A DNA stretch of 64,000 nucleotides from Leptofilum sp965223525 (GTDB taxonomy: Bacteria; Chloroflexota; Anaerolineae; Promineifilales; Promineifilaceae), in the NCBI RefSeq assembly GCF_965223525.1, contig NZ_CBDCWX010000005.1:1798001-1862000 (forward strand), in the 5' to 3' direction. How positions within the stretch are numbered: position 1 is the first letter of the stretch; every line of letters begins with the position of its first letter. Positions 16,146 to 24,218 of this stretch are shown piece after piece. The translations under genes and the position numbers were made by a program. Below the pieces are notes generated by a model. It made no database searches. It saw only the letters and a list, made by a program, of their open reading frames with translations, and was not told the origin of the DNA.

Positions 16146-17549
16146 CTAAGATTCTTCTGGGAAAAGTGGCGTGGCGAGCGGCACAATCCAGTCTACCACC
16201 CACGGGGTGCGGGGCTGGGCGGCCAGGTCTACGGTGGGGTCGAGGAGTAGTTGCTCGGAACGGCCGTTCAAAGAAGCCCAAATTTCCGCCCGTACCTCAA
16301 CACCCTCATGCCCCTGGGCAGTCGCATCCTCGGCCAAAAAGTGAGCATATTGCAAAATCATGTAGGGGCGGTTGGACATTTTTCGCAGTTGCCGTGCCGT
16401 CAGGTGCTCCAGCGGATCAATTTGCCACGATTCGCCTGCTGCATTTGTGAGGGTGAAGGTGGCAGTGGCATCCTTGTCGCGGAGCTTCATGTGCCAGGCA
16501 AAGCGGTGTCCCTCTTCAGTCCAGCTAACGTTGCCGGGGATGATGAAGTGGCGCAGCGGCAGCAAAATTTGCACCAGCACGTACACCGTCAGCAGTGCCA
16601 GCCCCCAATTGGGCAGCTTGATTTTGGCAGGCGGCGCAGACTCTTTTTGACCCACTCCAAACAAGTTTAGTGCTTGTCTGGGCCAACTGGGATCAAAAAA
16701 TACGGCCGTTGCCGCAATCATAAACCAGGGGAAGATGCCAATGGAAAAGAGGCGGGCGTTGGTGAGATGGAACAAGAGCGCGGCCAGGAAGGCGAACGGC
16801 CGTGTTTTGCGCCAAATCAAAAAAGGAACCACCAGCAAATCGAGCAGCAAGCCACCGTAGGCAAAGCTATAGGCCATCCACTTTTCGGTAAAAAATTGGC
16901 CGATGAGCGGGAAATCGGTGCGAGACGCCAGCCAAAATTCAATGGGCTGGGCGCGCAGCCAGTCGCCGTTGATTTTGGCCAGACCACCAAAAAAGTAAGG
17001 CACGCCAATTTGAAAGCGCAGCAGCCACAGGCTCCAGTTCGGCATCCAGTCGGAACGGCCGTTTGGCCGCCGCCACGCATCCACACACCACATTTTGTTG
17101 GCTGGCAAAAAGATCATGATGAAGGCGATGAGGCAAACGAGGTAAAAATGATTGAGGTACTGCGCTTGCTCCAGCAAAAAGATGTAGGTAAAGCCCAAAA
17201 AGAAGAGCGTGGCACTGAGCTTGTACCACAGCCCCACCAAAATAAAGAGCGCCAGCAAGGCCATCACTCCGAAGTGAATGTACATGCCAATGCCGGGCCA
17301 AGGCCGTACCCAATCAAAGCCGAAGTAGGTAAAGTGGAACGATGGCTCAATCCAGTAGCGGCTAATCCAGCCGTAGCTGCTGTAGCGCCACATCTCCCAC
17401 ATCATAATCGCGCCAAAGGCCACGCGGAAGTAAACCAGCACGGCGATGTCTGCGGGTGATTGAAGCCAATCATGAACGGCCGTCCACGATCGCATTTTTT
17501 CACTTTGAGGTGTCTGAATGGAGGCAGTAGTTGAGACGGACGTGTCCAT
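16146..17549 (-). CDS. HTTM-domain protein, vitamin K-dependent gamma-carboxylase homologue
   Basis: A 467-residue integral membrane protein. About eight hydrophobic segments lie between residues 33 and 330, including VLVYFRVAFGAIMMWEMWRY at the start, a hallmark of the HTTM (horizontally transferred transmembrane) domain. The loop RFQIGVPYFFGGLAKIN corresponds to the conserved region of gamma-glutamyl carboxylase around its catalytic Lys. After the membrane domain there is a soluble, beta-rich part of about 130 residues (WTEEGHRFAWHMKLRDKD onward), also as in the carboxylase family. Bacterial homologues are mostly uncharacterised; true vitamin K-dependent carboxylation cannot be assumed. It is upstream of, and codirectional with, the M28 lipoprotein gene (61-base gap). 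Confidence 0.8.
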   Translation of the reverse strand: MDTSVSTTASIQTPQSEKMRSWTAVHDWLQSPADIAVLVYFRVAFGAIMMWEMWRYSSYGWISRYWIEPSFHFTYFGFDWVRPWPGIGMYIHFGVMALLALFILVGLWYKLSATLFFLGFTYIFLLEQAQYLNHFYLVCLIAFIMIFLPANKMWCVDAWRRPNGRSDWMPNWSLWLLRFQIGVPYFFGGLAKINGDWLRAQPIEFWLASRTDFPLIGQFFTEKWMAYSFAYGGLLLDLLVVPFLIWRKTRPFAFLAALLFHLTNARLFSIGIFPWFMIAATAVFFDPSWPRQALNLFGVGQKESAPPAKIKLPNWGLALLTVYVLVQILLPLRHFIIPGNVSWTEEGHRFAWHMKLRDKDATATFTLTNAAGESWQIDPLEHLTARQLRKMSNRPYMILQYAHFLAEDATAQGHEGVEVRAEIWASLNGRSEQLLLDPTVDLAAQPRTPWVVDWIVPLATPLFPEES

Positions 17550-17639
17550 GTCGCTAAGTTTGCCAAATTTTTGGCGATTTGGCTACTCTCTTATCTGCCG
17601 TGTTTTCAGCCGATAGCACCGATTAGCGATTTCTAACGC

Positions 17640-18677
17640 CTATGAAAACACCTCGTTATGTTGCTCTTGGACGCGGATGAAGGTGGTGCGTTTGGTGAGT
17701 TCTTTGAGTCGCTTAGCTCCCACGTAGGTGCAGGTGGAGCGCAGACCGCCCAGCATGTCCTGCACGGTTTCCGTGACTGGCCCACGGTAGGGAATGTTGA
17801 CCGTTTTGCCTTCCGAGGCGCGGTATTCGGCCACGCCGCCCGCATGTTTTTTCATCGCGGTTTGTGAGCTCATGCCGTAGAACTGCTTGAACGGCTGGCC
17901 GTCAATCTCAATCAGTTCGCCGCCAGATTCATCGTGTCCGGCCAACATGCCGCCCAGCATCACAAAATCGGCACCGCCGCCAAACGCTTTAGCGATGTCC
18001 CCTGGCACTTTGCAGCCACCGTCGGAGATGATTTGGCCGCCCAGGCCGTGGGCCGCGTCGGCACATTCGATGACGGCCGAAAGCTGCGGGTAGCCCACAC
18101 CCGTTTTGATGCGCGTGGTGCAAACGGAGCCTGGGCCGATGCCCACTTTGATGATGTCTGCTCCGCCCAGAATCAACTCTTCAACCATTTCGCCAGTTAC
18201 CACATTGCCTGCCATGATCGTTTTGCCTGGGTGCTTGTCTCGCACGCGCTTGACGAAGTGGACAAAGTGCTCGGAGTAGCCGTTGGCCACGTCAATGCAG
18301 ATAAAATGGAGCTGGGGGTATTCGCGCATCAAATAATCGAGCTTGTTGGCATCTTCTTGCCCAGTGCCAGAGCTAACGGCGATATGCTGAGTAACGGATT
18401 CATCGGCCGTTTGCAGAAAATCATGCCACTGTTGGCGGGTGTAATGTTTGTGAACGGCCGTCATCATATGAAACTTGCTCAACTCTGCAGCCATCTCAAA
18501 CGTGCCCACCGTATCCATGTTGGCTGCAATGATGGGCACGCCTTCCCAGGTGTGCTCACTATGCCGGAATGTGAAGGTGCGTAGCAGTGAAACCTGCGAC
18601 CGGGAGCTGAGTGTAGACCGCTTGGGTCGGATCATCACATCTTTAAAGCCCAATTTAACATCTGCTTCAATTCTCAT
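17640..18677 (-). CDS. guaC: GMP reductase
   Basis: A 345-residue TIM-barrel enzyme of the IMPDH/GMPR family converting GMP to IMP with NADPH in purine salvage. Length and the N-terminus (LGFKDVMIRPKRSTLSSRSQV) match GuaC of the E. coli/eukaryote type and not IMP dehydrogenase, and there is no CBS-domain insert. The active-site loop GIGPGSVCTTRIKTGVGYPQ carries the nucleophile Cys186, and SDGGCKVPGDIAKAFGGGADFVMLGGMLAGHDE follows in the usual order. The start is the first ATG; no strong Shine-Dalgarno is seen. It appears monocistronic, 91 bases after the HTTM gene start on the same strand. Identification as GMPR rather than IMPDH is fairly secure. Confidence 0.93.
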   Translation of the reverse strand: MRIEADVKLGFKDVMIRPKRSTLSSRSQVSLLRTFTFRHSEHTWEGVPIIAANMDTVGTFEMAAELSKFHMMTAVHKHYTRQQWHDFLQTADESVTQHIAVSSGTGQEDANKLDYLMREYPQLHFICIDVANGYSEHFVHFVKRVRDKHPGKTIMAGNVVTGEMVEELILGGADIIKVGIGPGSVCTTRIKTGVGYPQLSAVIECADAAHGLGGQIISDGGCKVPGDIAKAFGGGADFVMLGGMLAGHDESGGELIEIDGQPFKQFYGMSSQTAMKKHAGGVAEYRASEGKTVNIPYRGPVTETVQDMLGGLRSTCTYVGAKRLKELTKRTTFIRVQEQHNEVFS

Positions 18678-18811
18678 GAGATTTCTTGTCCTTAAACTGT
18701 TATTTGCGTAGCAAATTCCTGGATGGTGTTTCCAGTTTACACAACCACTATTTTTTGGCTACTGTTTTGTTGCTGTTTTTAGTGGGGAAATTTGGAAGTT
18801 TATCAGTTTTA

Positions 18812-18842
18812 GAAGTTCAACTTTTTCAAAAAGTTGAACTTC
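18812..18842. repeat. Perfect 15-bp inverted repeat, 1-base centre
   Basis: GAAGTTCAACTTTTT (18812-18826) is followed by one C and its exact complement (18828-18842). A one-base centre cannot form an RNA hairpin loop without opening inner pairs, so this looks like a repeat or a DNA-binding palindrome more than a terminator. Confidence 0.75.
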
Positions 18843-18855
18843 GACTGCATGAAAA

Positions 18856-18875
18856 CCTCTGTGAACTCTGTGGCT
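18856..18875. repeat. Half copy of the CACAGAG repeat
   Basis: CCTCTGTGAACTCTGTGGCT is the reverse complement of the units in the repeat after ftsZ (1409-1474). It lies between guaC and the toxin gene. Confidence 0.7.
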
Positions 18876-18881
18876 GAAATG

Positions 18882-19226
18882 CTAACTGCGGCCCATGACG
18901 AGCTGCACGCCGTCGAGGACGCTTTCTAGGATGAAGGGGGGGACGGTGCCGACGTATTTTGTGAGGAAGCGACGGTCGATGGTGATGATCTGGGCAACGT
19001 TGGCGACGCACGCTTTGGGGAGGCCCGAATCGGCCTGGGAAATGAGCACGTTACCAGGGGCAGGAGCCAGTTTCCAATCTGGGCTGAGGGTGACGCACAC
19101 GGCCGTTTCCAGCAAACTCCGGTTAAAGGCATCACTTTGAATGACGAGGATAGGTTGGGGGGTGGGCATTTCTGGTGGCTGTGTCCACCAAATTTGCCCC
19201 TGTTTTAGGCTAACGTCGGCTACCAT
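18882..19226 (-). CDS. mazF: Type II toxin, MazF/PemK family endoribonuclease
   Basis: A 114-residue MazF/PemK-like protein. The start KQGQIWWTQPPEMPTPQPILVIQSDAFN matches the family opening (G-x-I-W followed by RPvlViq), the central segment has the conserved N-V-L-I-S pattern with GLPKACVANVAQIITID in the usual position, and the C-terminal helix VLDGVQLVMG is also typical. These toxins cut mRNA at short sites and are held inactive by a cognate antitoxin. The ATG overlaps the last 7 bases of the upstream gene (19220-19501), so the two are translationally coupled as expected for an antitoxin-toxin pair. The usual loop Arg is weakly recognisable (P-P-E in place of R-P), so residual activity should not be assumed. 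Confidence 0.85.
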   Translation of the reverse strand: MVADVSLKQGQIWWTQPPEMPTPQPILVIQSDAFNRSLLETAVCVTLSPDWKLAPAPGNVLISQADSGLPKACVANVAQIITIDRRFLTKYVGTVPPFILESVLDGVQLVMGRS

Positions 19227-19501
19227 GATTCTTTGTTATACAGGGTAAGCTGTTGAGCCACGCGCCAGGCGGCGGCAATGCGCGAAACGCGGTATTGGTA
19301 AATTTCGTCTAGCTGGCGGGCCACCGTTTCGCTATCAGTACGTTCTAGCTTGCGGCTGATGGCTTGCTTGGTTTGGCGAGATTGCTGCCCGTGTTTTTGG
19401 GCGGCCGTTTCTGCCTGTTGTAAAAGGGTGTTGAGTAAAGCAGCGTTGTTGTCCATAAGCATCTTCGGCCAGTATGTCTCAAAAACGGCCGTTGCATCCA
19501 T
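19220..19501 (-). CDS. Putative antitoxin of the MazF-like toxin
   Basis: A 93-residue, predominantly helical, charged protein. It does not show the AbrB/MazE swapped-hairpin or a clear ribbon-helix-helix motif. The middle part (QTKQAISRKLERTDSETVARQLDEIYQY) is rich in Lys, Arg and Gln and could contact DNA. Its stop codon region overlaps the toxin start by 7 bases, and its size and order (antitoxin first) fit a type II module. The family is not recognised, so the antitoxin role rests on position alone. An internal ATG (residue 14 or 16) is an alternative start, since no strong ribosome-binding site precedes the first ATG. A copy of ACGGCCGT lies in its first codons. Confidence 0.6.
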   Translation of the reverse strand: MDATAVFETYWPKMLMDNNAALLNTLLQQAETAAQKHGQQSRQTKQAISRKLERTDSETVARQLDEIYQYRVSRIAAAWRVAQQLTLYNKESW

Positions 19502-19572
19502 CTCGACCGTTCGCCAGAAGTGTAAACAGATTTGTCACTTCCCAACATAGTACCAAAGGGCCAGGAGCCTGC

Positions 19573-19650
19573 ATTCGGTATTCAGTAATCAGTGAGTCGG
19601 TGTTCAGTAGCTGTTTACTGATTACTGAACACTGACCTACTGATTACTTT
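19573..19650. repeat. Inverted repeat, CAGTAATCAGT family
   Basis: Arms made of CAGTAATCAGTG / GTTCAGTA units (left) and TACTGATTACTGAACACTGA units (right). The right arm supplies the last codons of the minus-strand epimerase gene (Ser-Asn-Gln-stop). Related copies are at 24571-24599 (inside a gene) and 49139-49201. Confidence 0.85.
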
Positions 19651-20587
19651 CCCACCAATTCGTGCTCCACTCAACCGCTTTGTGAATCCCGTCCCGCAAA
19701 GAGGTTGTGGGTTGGTAATCCAGCAGGGCGCGGGCTTTGCCAATGTTTGCCACATAATGCGTCACTTCGCCCACGCGGGCGGGTTCAATCGTCATATCTG
19801 GTTCAATCCCCAGCGCCTCGCCGATGAATTTGGCCATGTTTACCAGGCTGTTGCCCTGCCCAAACGCCAGATTGATGGTGTGGTTTTCAATCTCGCCAGC
19901 GACCAGTCGTTCCAGCCCGCGCGCCACGCCGTTGATGCAGTCATCAATGTAGGTGAAGTCCAAAACCTTGTCTTTACCGTAGACGGTAATTGGTTCCCGA
20001 CTGCCAATTTTGCGAATGAAGAGGGGGATAACGCGCTCCATTCGCTCCAGATCGTTGTCGTAGCGGCCGTACACATTGCTAAACCGGAACACCAAATAAC
20101 GCAGACCATAACATTGTGCATAGCTGTAGATCAGCGCCTCGCCAGAAATTTTGCTGGCGGAGTAGGGACTTTCTGTAAAGGCAAAGTCGGCGTAGCTTTC
20201 CTCCGTGATGTAGCGGTGAATGTCGCCATACACCTCGCGGGAACTGCTAAAAATGAGCGGCAGATTGTTCTGGCGGCAAAATTCCAGCACGTTAAACGTC
20301 ATCGTAATATTTTCCAGAGCGCGGTCTGGCTGTTCCACCAGTTCATGCACTTTGGCATGGGCGGCAAAATGAACCACCGCATCCAAGTCTGGCGGGTATT
20401 CGGCGTGGCCGATGCCTTGGGTGAAGTTGCTTTGGGGCGCGCTTAAATCTTGCAGCAGCGTCTCGATTTCGGTCGTCCAGGTATTTGGTCGCTTATCAAT
20501 GCCAAAGACATAATGTCCCTGAGATTGCAAATGAAGTCCTAAATTGGTGCCAATCTGACCGCTGGCGCCAGTGATGAGTATACGCAT
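19637..20587 (-). CDS. NAD-dependent epimerase/dehydratase (UDP-sugar epimerase-like)
   Basis: A 316-residue extended SDR. GASGQIG at residues 7-13 is the NAD-binding loop, the catalytic Tyr142-SAS-Lys146 pair lies in ESPYSASKISGE, and SSSREVYG supplies the catalytic Ser. VFRFSNVYGRYDNDLERMERVIPLFIRK is the classic segment of UDP-glucose 4-epimerase and dTDP-glucose dehydratase relatives, where the sugar nucleotide binds. It most likely interconverts a UDP- or dTDP-sugar used for cell-surface glycans. Epimerase versus dehydratase cannot be settled: the dehydratase Asp-Glu pair is not seen, which favours epimerase. The last codons and stop are encoded by an intergenic-repeat arm. Confidence 0.85.
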   Translation of the reverse strand: MRILITGASGQIGTNLGLHLQSQGHYVFGIDKRPNTWTTEIETLLQDLSAPQSNFTQGIGHAEYPPDLDAVVHFAAHAKVHELVEQPDRALENITMTFNVLEFCRQNNLPLIFSSSREVYGDIHRYITEESYADFAFTESPYSASKISGEALIYSYAQCYGLRYLVFRFSNVYGRYDNDLERMERVIPLFIRKIGSREPITVYGKDKVLDFTYIDDCINGVARGLERLVAGEIENHTINLAFGQGNSLVNMAKFIGEALGIEPDMTIEPARVGEVTHYVANIGKARALLDYQPTTSLRDGIHKAVEWSTNWWESNQ

Positions 20588-20716
20588 GAGTGCCTCTTTT
20601 GAAGTAAAAAGTGAATAGTGCTGAAAAAACTTGGATGCGAGTATACAATAGTTTGGAAACGGCCGTTACCGCAAGTTCTAAATTTGTTCAGTCCCGAATT
20701 AGGAGGGGAAATTACA

Positions 20717-22108
20717 GTGTACAAGCAAAGTTTGTGGATTTGCCTTTTTCTTTTGGCAGCTTTGTTGGTGGGGTGTTTTGCTGAACCTGAAACGATTACC
20801 TCTGAAATAAACCCAACGGTGACAATTGAAATCGTTGCGGATGTACCGCAGCCCACTGTGTTGCCAACTTCAACGAGCTTGCCAGTGACACCAACTATTG
20901 CTTTTGATCGGGAAACGGCCGTTAATCCCACAATTTCACCCATGGAAACACAGGTTCCCCAGCCTGCTGCCAAACTAAGAGATTGCCCAACGGTTTTGCC
21001 TGCTGACGCTCCCCCGCTGCTGTCCAATGGAAGCATTTTGTATATCATTGGACAAGCTGACGAGGCGAATCTGCATTTTTTTGCATTGGAAGAACATTCA
21101 GATGTCTTAGCTCTTTCAGCAAATTCTCTTACCCCAATGCCAGTTTATACGATTCCCTCTTCTAACCCCATTCGCGTGTCTATCTCACCTGATGGGACTA
21201 AGTTGTTAAGATTTGAGTGGGCTGACGAGAATGGGTCTTATGCTGTTGTTTACGATCTTATCTCCAAGGAAGAAATCTACTCTGACGAGCCGCTGCCTCA
21301 TTTTTCAGGGAATTGGTTGCCAGACGGCCGTATTGAGCAATCGAGGAACTGGCCACTCCCTAAACAGGAGCAGGCTCACCATTTTGAGTTTGCTTTTTTT
21401 GATATGAATACACAGTCAACAGAATCATTGGAATTTGACTTGCTTTTACCCAACTATCATTATTATCAGGAACCTTTATACGCGGGTATTGCTTCGATAG
21501 ACCCAACTAGACAACTTATTCTGTATTCAGCATTTGGAGAGGGGAGCACTTCTGATGTGGTTTTGCGTGATATTGGAAATGGGATAGATATTTGGTATCA
21601 AAAAGGCAGCTTTCGTGTAGGTTATCTGTACCCTTTTCCTCTATGGGTCGAAGACGGAAGTAGTGTGGTCTTTAGTATGCCCGTAACCGAAGATCAATTC
21701 AGTTACGATAGAATATTTAGCTTGACCCGTAACGGCACGGAAATGACGCTACCAGTTCAACCTTATCCTGGATTAGACCAAAATTACGTACGCTACCTCA
21801 ATTTTCCCTCGACGCAGAATTATATCCATTATACCTTGCAGGAAACTCTGGAGACAGGTTCAGGCTATATTGTGGATATTCATGAAAGTTGGGTCGGCGA
21901 AATCTGTTCTGACAATGGGGATTTTATCGTAGGTCGATGGATGGCAGAGGATCAATTTGCTTATACGGTTTTCTTGGAAGGCGGTGGGCAATCTTTGCAT
22001 CTGCTTGATATACCAACCTGGACAAGCCAAAAACTTGCCCAACTACCTCCAGGGGAAGGGTTTGTCGTTTACGGTTGGACACCCCTTGAACTCCCTTCAC
22101 CCCAATGA
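20717..22108 (+). CDS. Propeller-like lipoprotein
   Basis: A 463-residue predicted lipoprotein with lipobox LLVGC (Cys20). A spacer with PTVLPTSTSLPVTPT follows, then a beta-rich domain with repeated blade-like strands (SISPDGTKLLRFEW, WLPDGRIEQS, PTRQLILYSAFG, SVVFSMPVTED) resembling TolB/WD40-type propellers. It has no catalytic motif. The GTG start at 20717 is chosen because AGGAGGGG lies 8 bases upstream and the signal peptide starts there; the longer frame from 20618 has no such site. It resembles the lipoprotein at 1871 in plan but lacks the SH3 domain. Codon use is somewhat more AT-rich than neighbours. Function unknown, probably extracytoplasmic binding. Confidence 0.75.
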   Translation: MYKQSLWICLFLLAALLVGCFAEPETITSEINPTVTIEIVADVPQPTVLPTSTSLPVTPTIAFDRETAVNPTISPMETQVPQPAAKLRDCPTVLPADAPPLLSNGSILYIIGQADEANLHFFALEEHSDVLALSANSLTPMPVYTIPSSNPIRVSISPDGTKLLRFEWADENGSYAVVYDLISKEEIYSDEPLPHFSGNWLPDGRIEQSRNWPLPKQEQAHHFEFAFFDMNTQSTESLEFDLLLPNYHYYQEPLYAGIASIDPTRQLILYSAFGEGSTSDVVLRDIGNGIDIWYQKGSFRVGYLYPFPLWVEDGSSVVFSMPVTEDQFSYDRIFSLTRNGTEMTLPVQPYPGLDQNYVRYLNFPSTQNYIHYTLQETLETGSGYIVDIHESWVGEICSDNGDFIVGRWMAEDQFAYTVFLEGGGQSLHLLDIPTWTSQKLAQLPPGEGFVVYGWTPLELPSPQ

Positions 22109-22143
22109 CAAAGACTAGGTAACAAAAAACTTAGGAGAACGAC

Positions 22144-23169
22144 ATGCTCAACTGGACGCCCCCACAAAATTGGCAGCAAATCACTGCCATAGATGCCCAT
22201 ACAGGCGGGGAACCGTTGCGAATTTTTACTAGCGGCCTGCCAGATATTCCCGGCGACACCATTTTAGCCAAGCGGCGTTACGCTCAGAAGCATCTAGATT
22301 GGCTACGAACGGCGACGATGTGGGAGCCACGCGGCCATGCGGATATGTATGGCTGCATCCTCACCGAGCCAGTGACGCCAGACGCCGACCTGGGCGTGCT
22401 TTTTTTGCACAATGAGGGGTTTAGCACGATGTGTGGCCACGGCATTATTGCCCTCACAAAGGTGGCGTTGGATACTGGGATGATCGAAAAGCCGGGAAAT
22501 AAACTAGTTTTGAAGGTAGACACGCCAGCCGGAAGAGTGGTAGCGACGGGGGTAAGGGAGAACGGCCGTATCACTTCCGTCTCTTTCCAAAATGTGCCCT
22601 CCTTTGTGCTGGCGCTTGATCAAACTGTTGAGGTGCCGGGTTTGGGCAGCGTCCGCTACGATGTTGCCTACGGTGGTGGCTTCTACGCTTTTGTACAGGC
22701 AGAATCGGTGGGCGTGGGGTTATCGGGCGACGATTTTCGCCAACTCATTGATTTGGGCAAGCGTATCAAACTGGCGGTAATGAACAGTCTGCCCATCGTG
22801 CATCCGTTTGAGCCAGATTTAGGCTTTTTATACGGCACTATCTTTGTAGGCGCAGCGCATAATCCGGCAAACCACAGCCGCAATGTTTGCATCTTTGCCG
22901 ACGGCGAGGTGGACCGCAGCCCGACGGGCACGGGGATAAGTGCCCGCGCCGCGCTGCACTTTGCCAAAGGGGAAATTGGCCTGAATGAGCCGTTTGTGGT
23001 GGAAAGCATCTTGGGCAGCACCTTCACGGGGGAAGTGGTGGCCAAGACGGATTTTGGACCGTATACGGCCGTTATTCCCCAAGTTGCAGGCACAGCACAC
23101 ATTTGCGGCATCAACCAGCTTCTCATTGATCCGGAAGACCCGCTGCGGCATGGCTTTTTGCTGCGATAA
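22144..23169 (+). CDS. Trans-3-hydroxy-L-proline dehydratase (proline racemase family)
   Basis: A 341-residue proline racemase superfamily protein. The first catalytic site MCGHG keeps its Cys (Cys97). At the second site, where racemases and 4-hydroxyproline epimerases have DRSPCGTG, this protein has DRSPTGTG with Thr261. The Cys-to-Thr change is the established mark of trans-3-hydroxy-L-proline dehydratase, which forms delta1-pyrroline-2-carboxylate. AGGAG is 7 bases before the ATG. No pyrroline-2-carboxylate reductase is in the window. An aconitase X, whose bacterial members dehydrate cis-3-hydroxyproline to the same product, is encoded at 8.3 kb. The family is certain and the dehydratase subtype well supported. 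Confidence 0.9.
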   Translation: MLNWTPPQNWQQITAIDAHTGGEPLRIFTSGLPDIPGDTILAKRRYAQKHLDWLRTATMWEPRGHADMYGCILTEPVTPDADLGVLFLHNEGFSTMCGHGIIALTKVALDTGMIEKPGNKLVLKVDTPAGRVVATGVRENGRITSVSFQNVPSFVLALDQTVEVPGLGSVRYDVAYGGGFYAFVQAESVGVGLSGDDFRQLIDLGKRIKLAVMNSLPIVHPFEPDLGFLYGTIFVGAAHNPANHSRNVCIFADGEVDRSPTGTGISARAALHFAKGEIGLNEPFVVESILGSTFTGEVVAKTDFGPYTAVIPQVAGTAHICGINQLLIDPEDPLRHGFLLR

Positions 23170-23173
23170 TTTT

Positions 23174-23226
23174 CTATTGCGTATTTCGTATTGCGTAGGA
23201 TTGCCAGCCAATACGCAATATTTTCA
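23174..23226. repeat. Inverted repeat, ATACGCAATA family
   Basis: Two TATTGCGTA units separated by a short spacer, then the complementary AATACGCAATA arm. It fills the whole gap between the dehydratase stop codon and the kinase-like gene. Confidence 0.85.
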
Positions 23227-23228
23227 AT

Positions 23229-24137
23229 ATGAACCTACCCCCACACTTTACCAAAACAGTCACCAGCACCTTTACTGGCGGTGCAGAATGGCTGACGCAT
23301 CTGCCCAATTTGCTGGCAGAATGCGAGCGGCGCTGGGATTTGACGGTACAGCCAACCAATTTCACGCTCTCATACAATTATGTTGCGCCTGCCACGCTGG
23401 CCGACGGCACGGAGATTGTGCTCAAGGTGGGCGTGCCCAACAGGGAGCTACGCACTGAAATTGAGGCGCTGCGACTGTACGCTGGGCGTGGCTGTGTGCG
23501 TTTGCTAGATGCTGATCCAGAGCAGGGCGTTTTGCTGCTGGCGCGGCTGCATCCTGGGGAAATGCTCACAACGTTGACGGATGACGATGAGGCGACGCGC
23601 ATCGCGGCTCTGGCAATGCAAACGTTGTGGTGGCAGTTGCCCGCAGAACACAATTTTCCCTCGGTGGCAGATTGGGGAGATGGTTTGGCGGAACTGCGCG
23701 AGGCGTTTGGCGGGGGGACAGGGCCGTTTGAGGGGAGGTTGGTGGATACGGCCGTATCCCTCTTCACCGATCTCCTAGCTTCCAGCGACGAACCAGTGTT
23801 GCTCCATGGTGATTTGCACCATTACAACATCCTCTCTTCCAGCGACGGCTGGCAAGTGATTGACCCCAAAGGTGTGGTGGGCGAACCGGCCTACGAGGTG
23901 GGCGCATTGCTACGTAACCCCATCGCCACCATTTTTGATGAGCCAGACCTGAAGGGTATCACGGCACGGCGGCTGGACATTCTGGCGGAAACATTGAGCA
24001 TAGATCGTGAGCGAATGCGGCAGTGGAGTCTGGCCCAAGCTGTCCTCTCTGTCTGGTGGAGCTACGAAGATGGCGGCGACTCGGCGGACTGGGAACTAAC
24101 GATGCGTTTAGCAAACGTGCTGTTGGAGGTGTCCTAA
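23229..24137 (+). CDS. Aminoglycoside/hydroxyurea kinase-like phosphotransferase
   Basis: A 302-residue protein kinase-like phosphotransferase of the APH(6)/hydroxyurea resistance group. The ATP-anchoring Lys lies in ADGTEIVLKVGVP, the catalytic loop is LLHGDLHHYNIL (Asp as base, Asn for Mg2+), and IDPKGVVGEPAYEVGALLRNP replaces the DFG segment and is diagnostic for streptomycin 6-kinase-like enzymes. It may phosphorylate an aminoglycoside or, more likely in an environmental genome, an unknown small hydroxylated compound. Resistance cannot be concluded from sequence. The gene starts directly after a palindromic repeat and has no clear Shine-Dalgarno (the upstream TATTTTCAAT is AT-rich). Confidence 0.85.
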   Translation: MNLPPHFTKTVTSTFTGGAEWLTHLPNLLAECERRWDLTVQPTNFTLSYNYVAPATLADGTEIVLKVGVPNRELRTEIEALRLYAGRGCVRLLDADPEQGVLLLARLHPGEMLTTLTDDDEATRIAALAMQTLWWQLPAEHNFPSVADWGDGLAELREAFGGGTGPFEGRLVDTAVSLFTDLLASSDEPVLLHGDLHHYNILSSSDGWQVIDPKGVVGEPAYEVGALLRNPIATIFDEPDLKGITARRLDILAETLSIDRERMRQWSLAQAVLSVWWSYEDGGDSADWELTMRLANVLLEVS

Positions 24138-24218
24138 AAACAAATCACGAATTTTGTGAATGGACGAATGATACGAATATTTGTTGAATTCGTTTATTCG
24201 GGTCATTCGTGGTGGTTT
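24138..24218. repeat. Inverted repeat, CACGAATGA family
   Basis: Left arm units ATCACGAATTTTGTGAATGG and GACGAATGATACGAAT, right arm GAATTCGTTTATTCGGG and TCATTCGTGGTGG. It starts two bases after the kinase stop codon and runs into the convergent glycosyltransferase gene, supplying its terminal codons (Asn-His-His-Glu-stop). Confidence 0.8.

Noticed and set aside
16674..17459. Long plus-strand open frame opposite the HTTM gene (261 codons)
   Set aside because: It is the antisense shadow of a clear membrane protein gene; the predicted peptide is low-complexity and hydrophilic with no family resemblance.
17934..18584. Long plus-strand open frame opposite guaC
   Set aside because: Shadow of the strongly conserved GMP reductase coding frame.
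18812..18842. Perfect palindrome as an intrinsic terminator
   Set aside because: The centre is one base and the stem is AT-rich at its core with no separate T tract, so a functional RNA hairpin is doubtful.
23229..24137. Calling an antibiotic resistance gene
   Set aside because: The kinase fold and motifs are clear but the substrate is not; environmental relatives often have unknown substrates.
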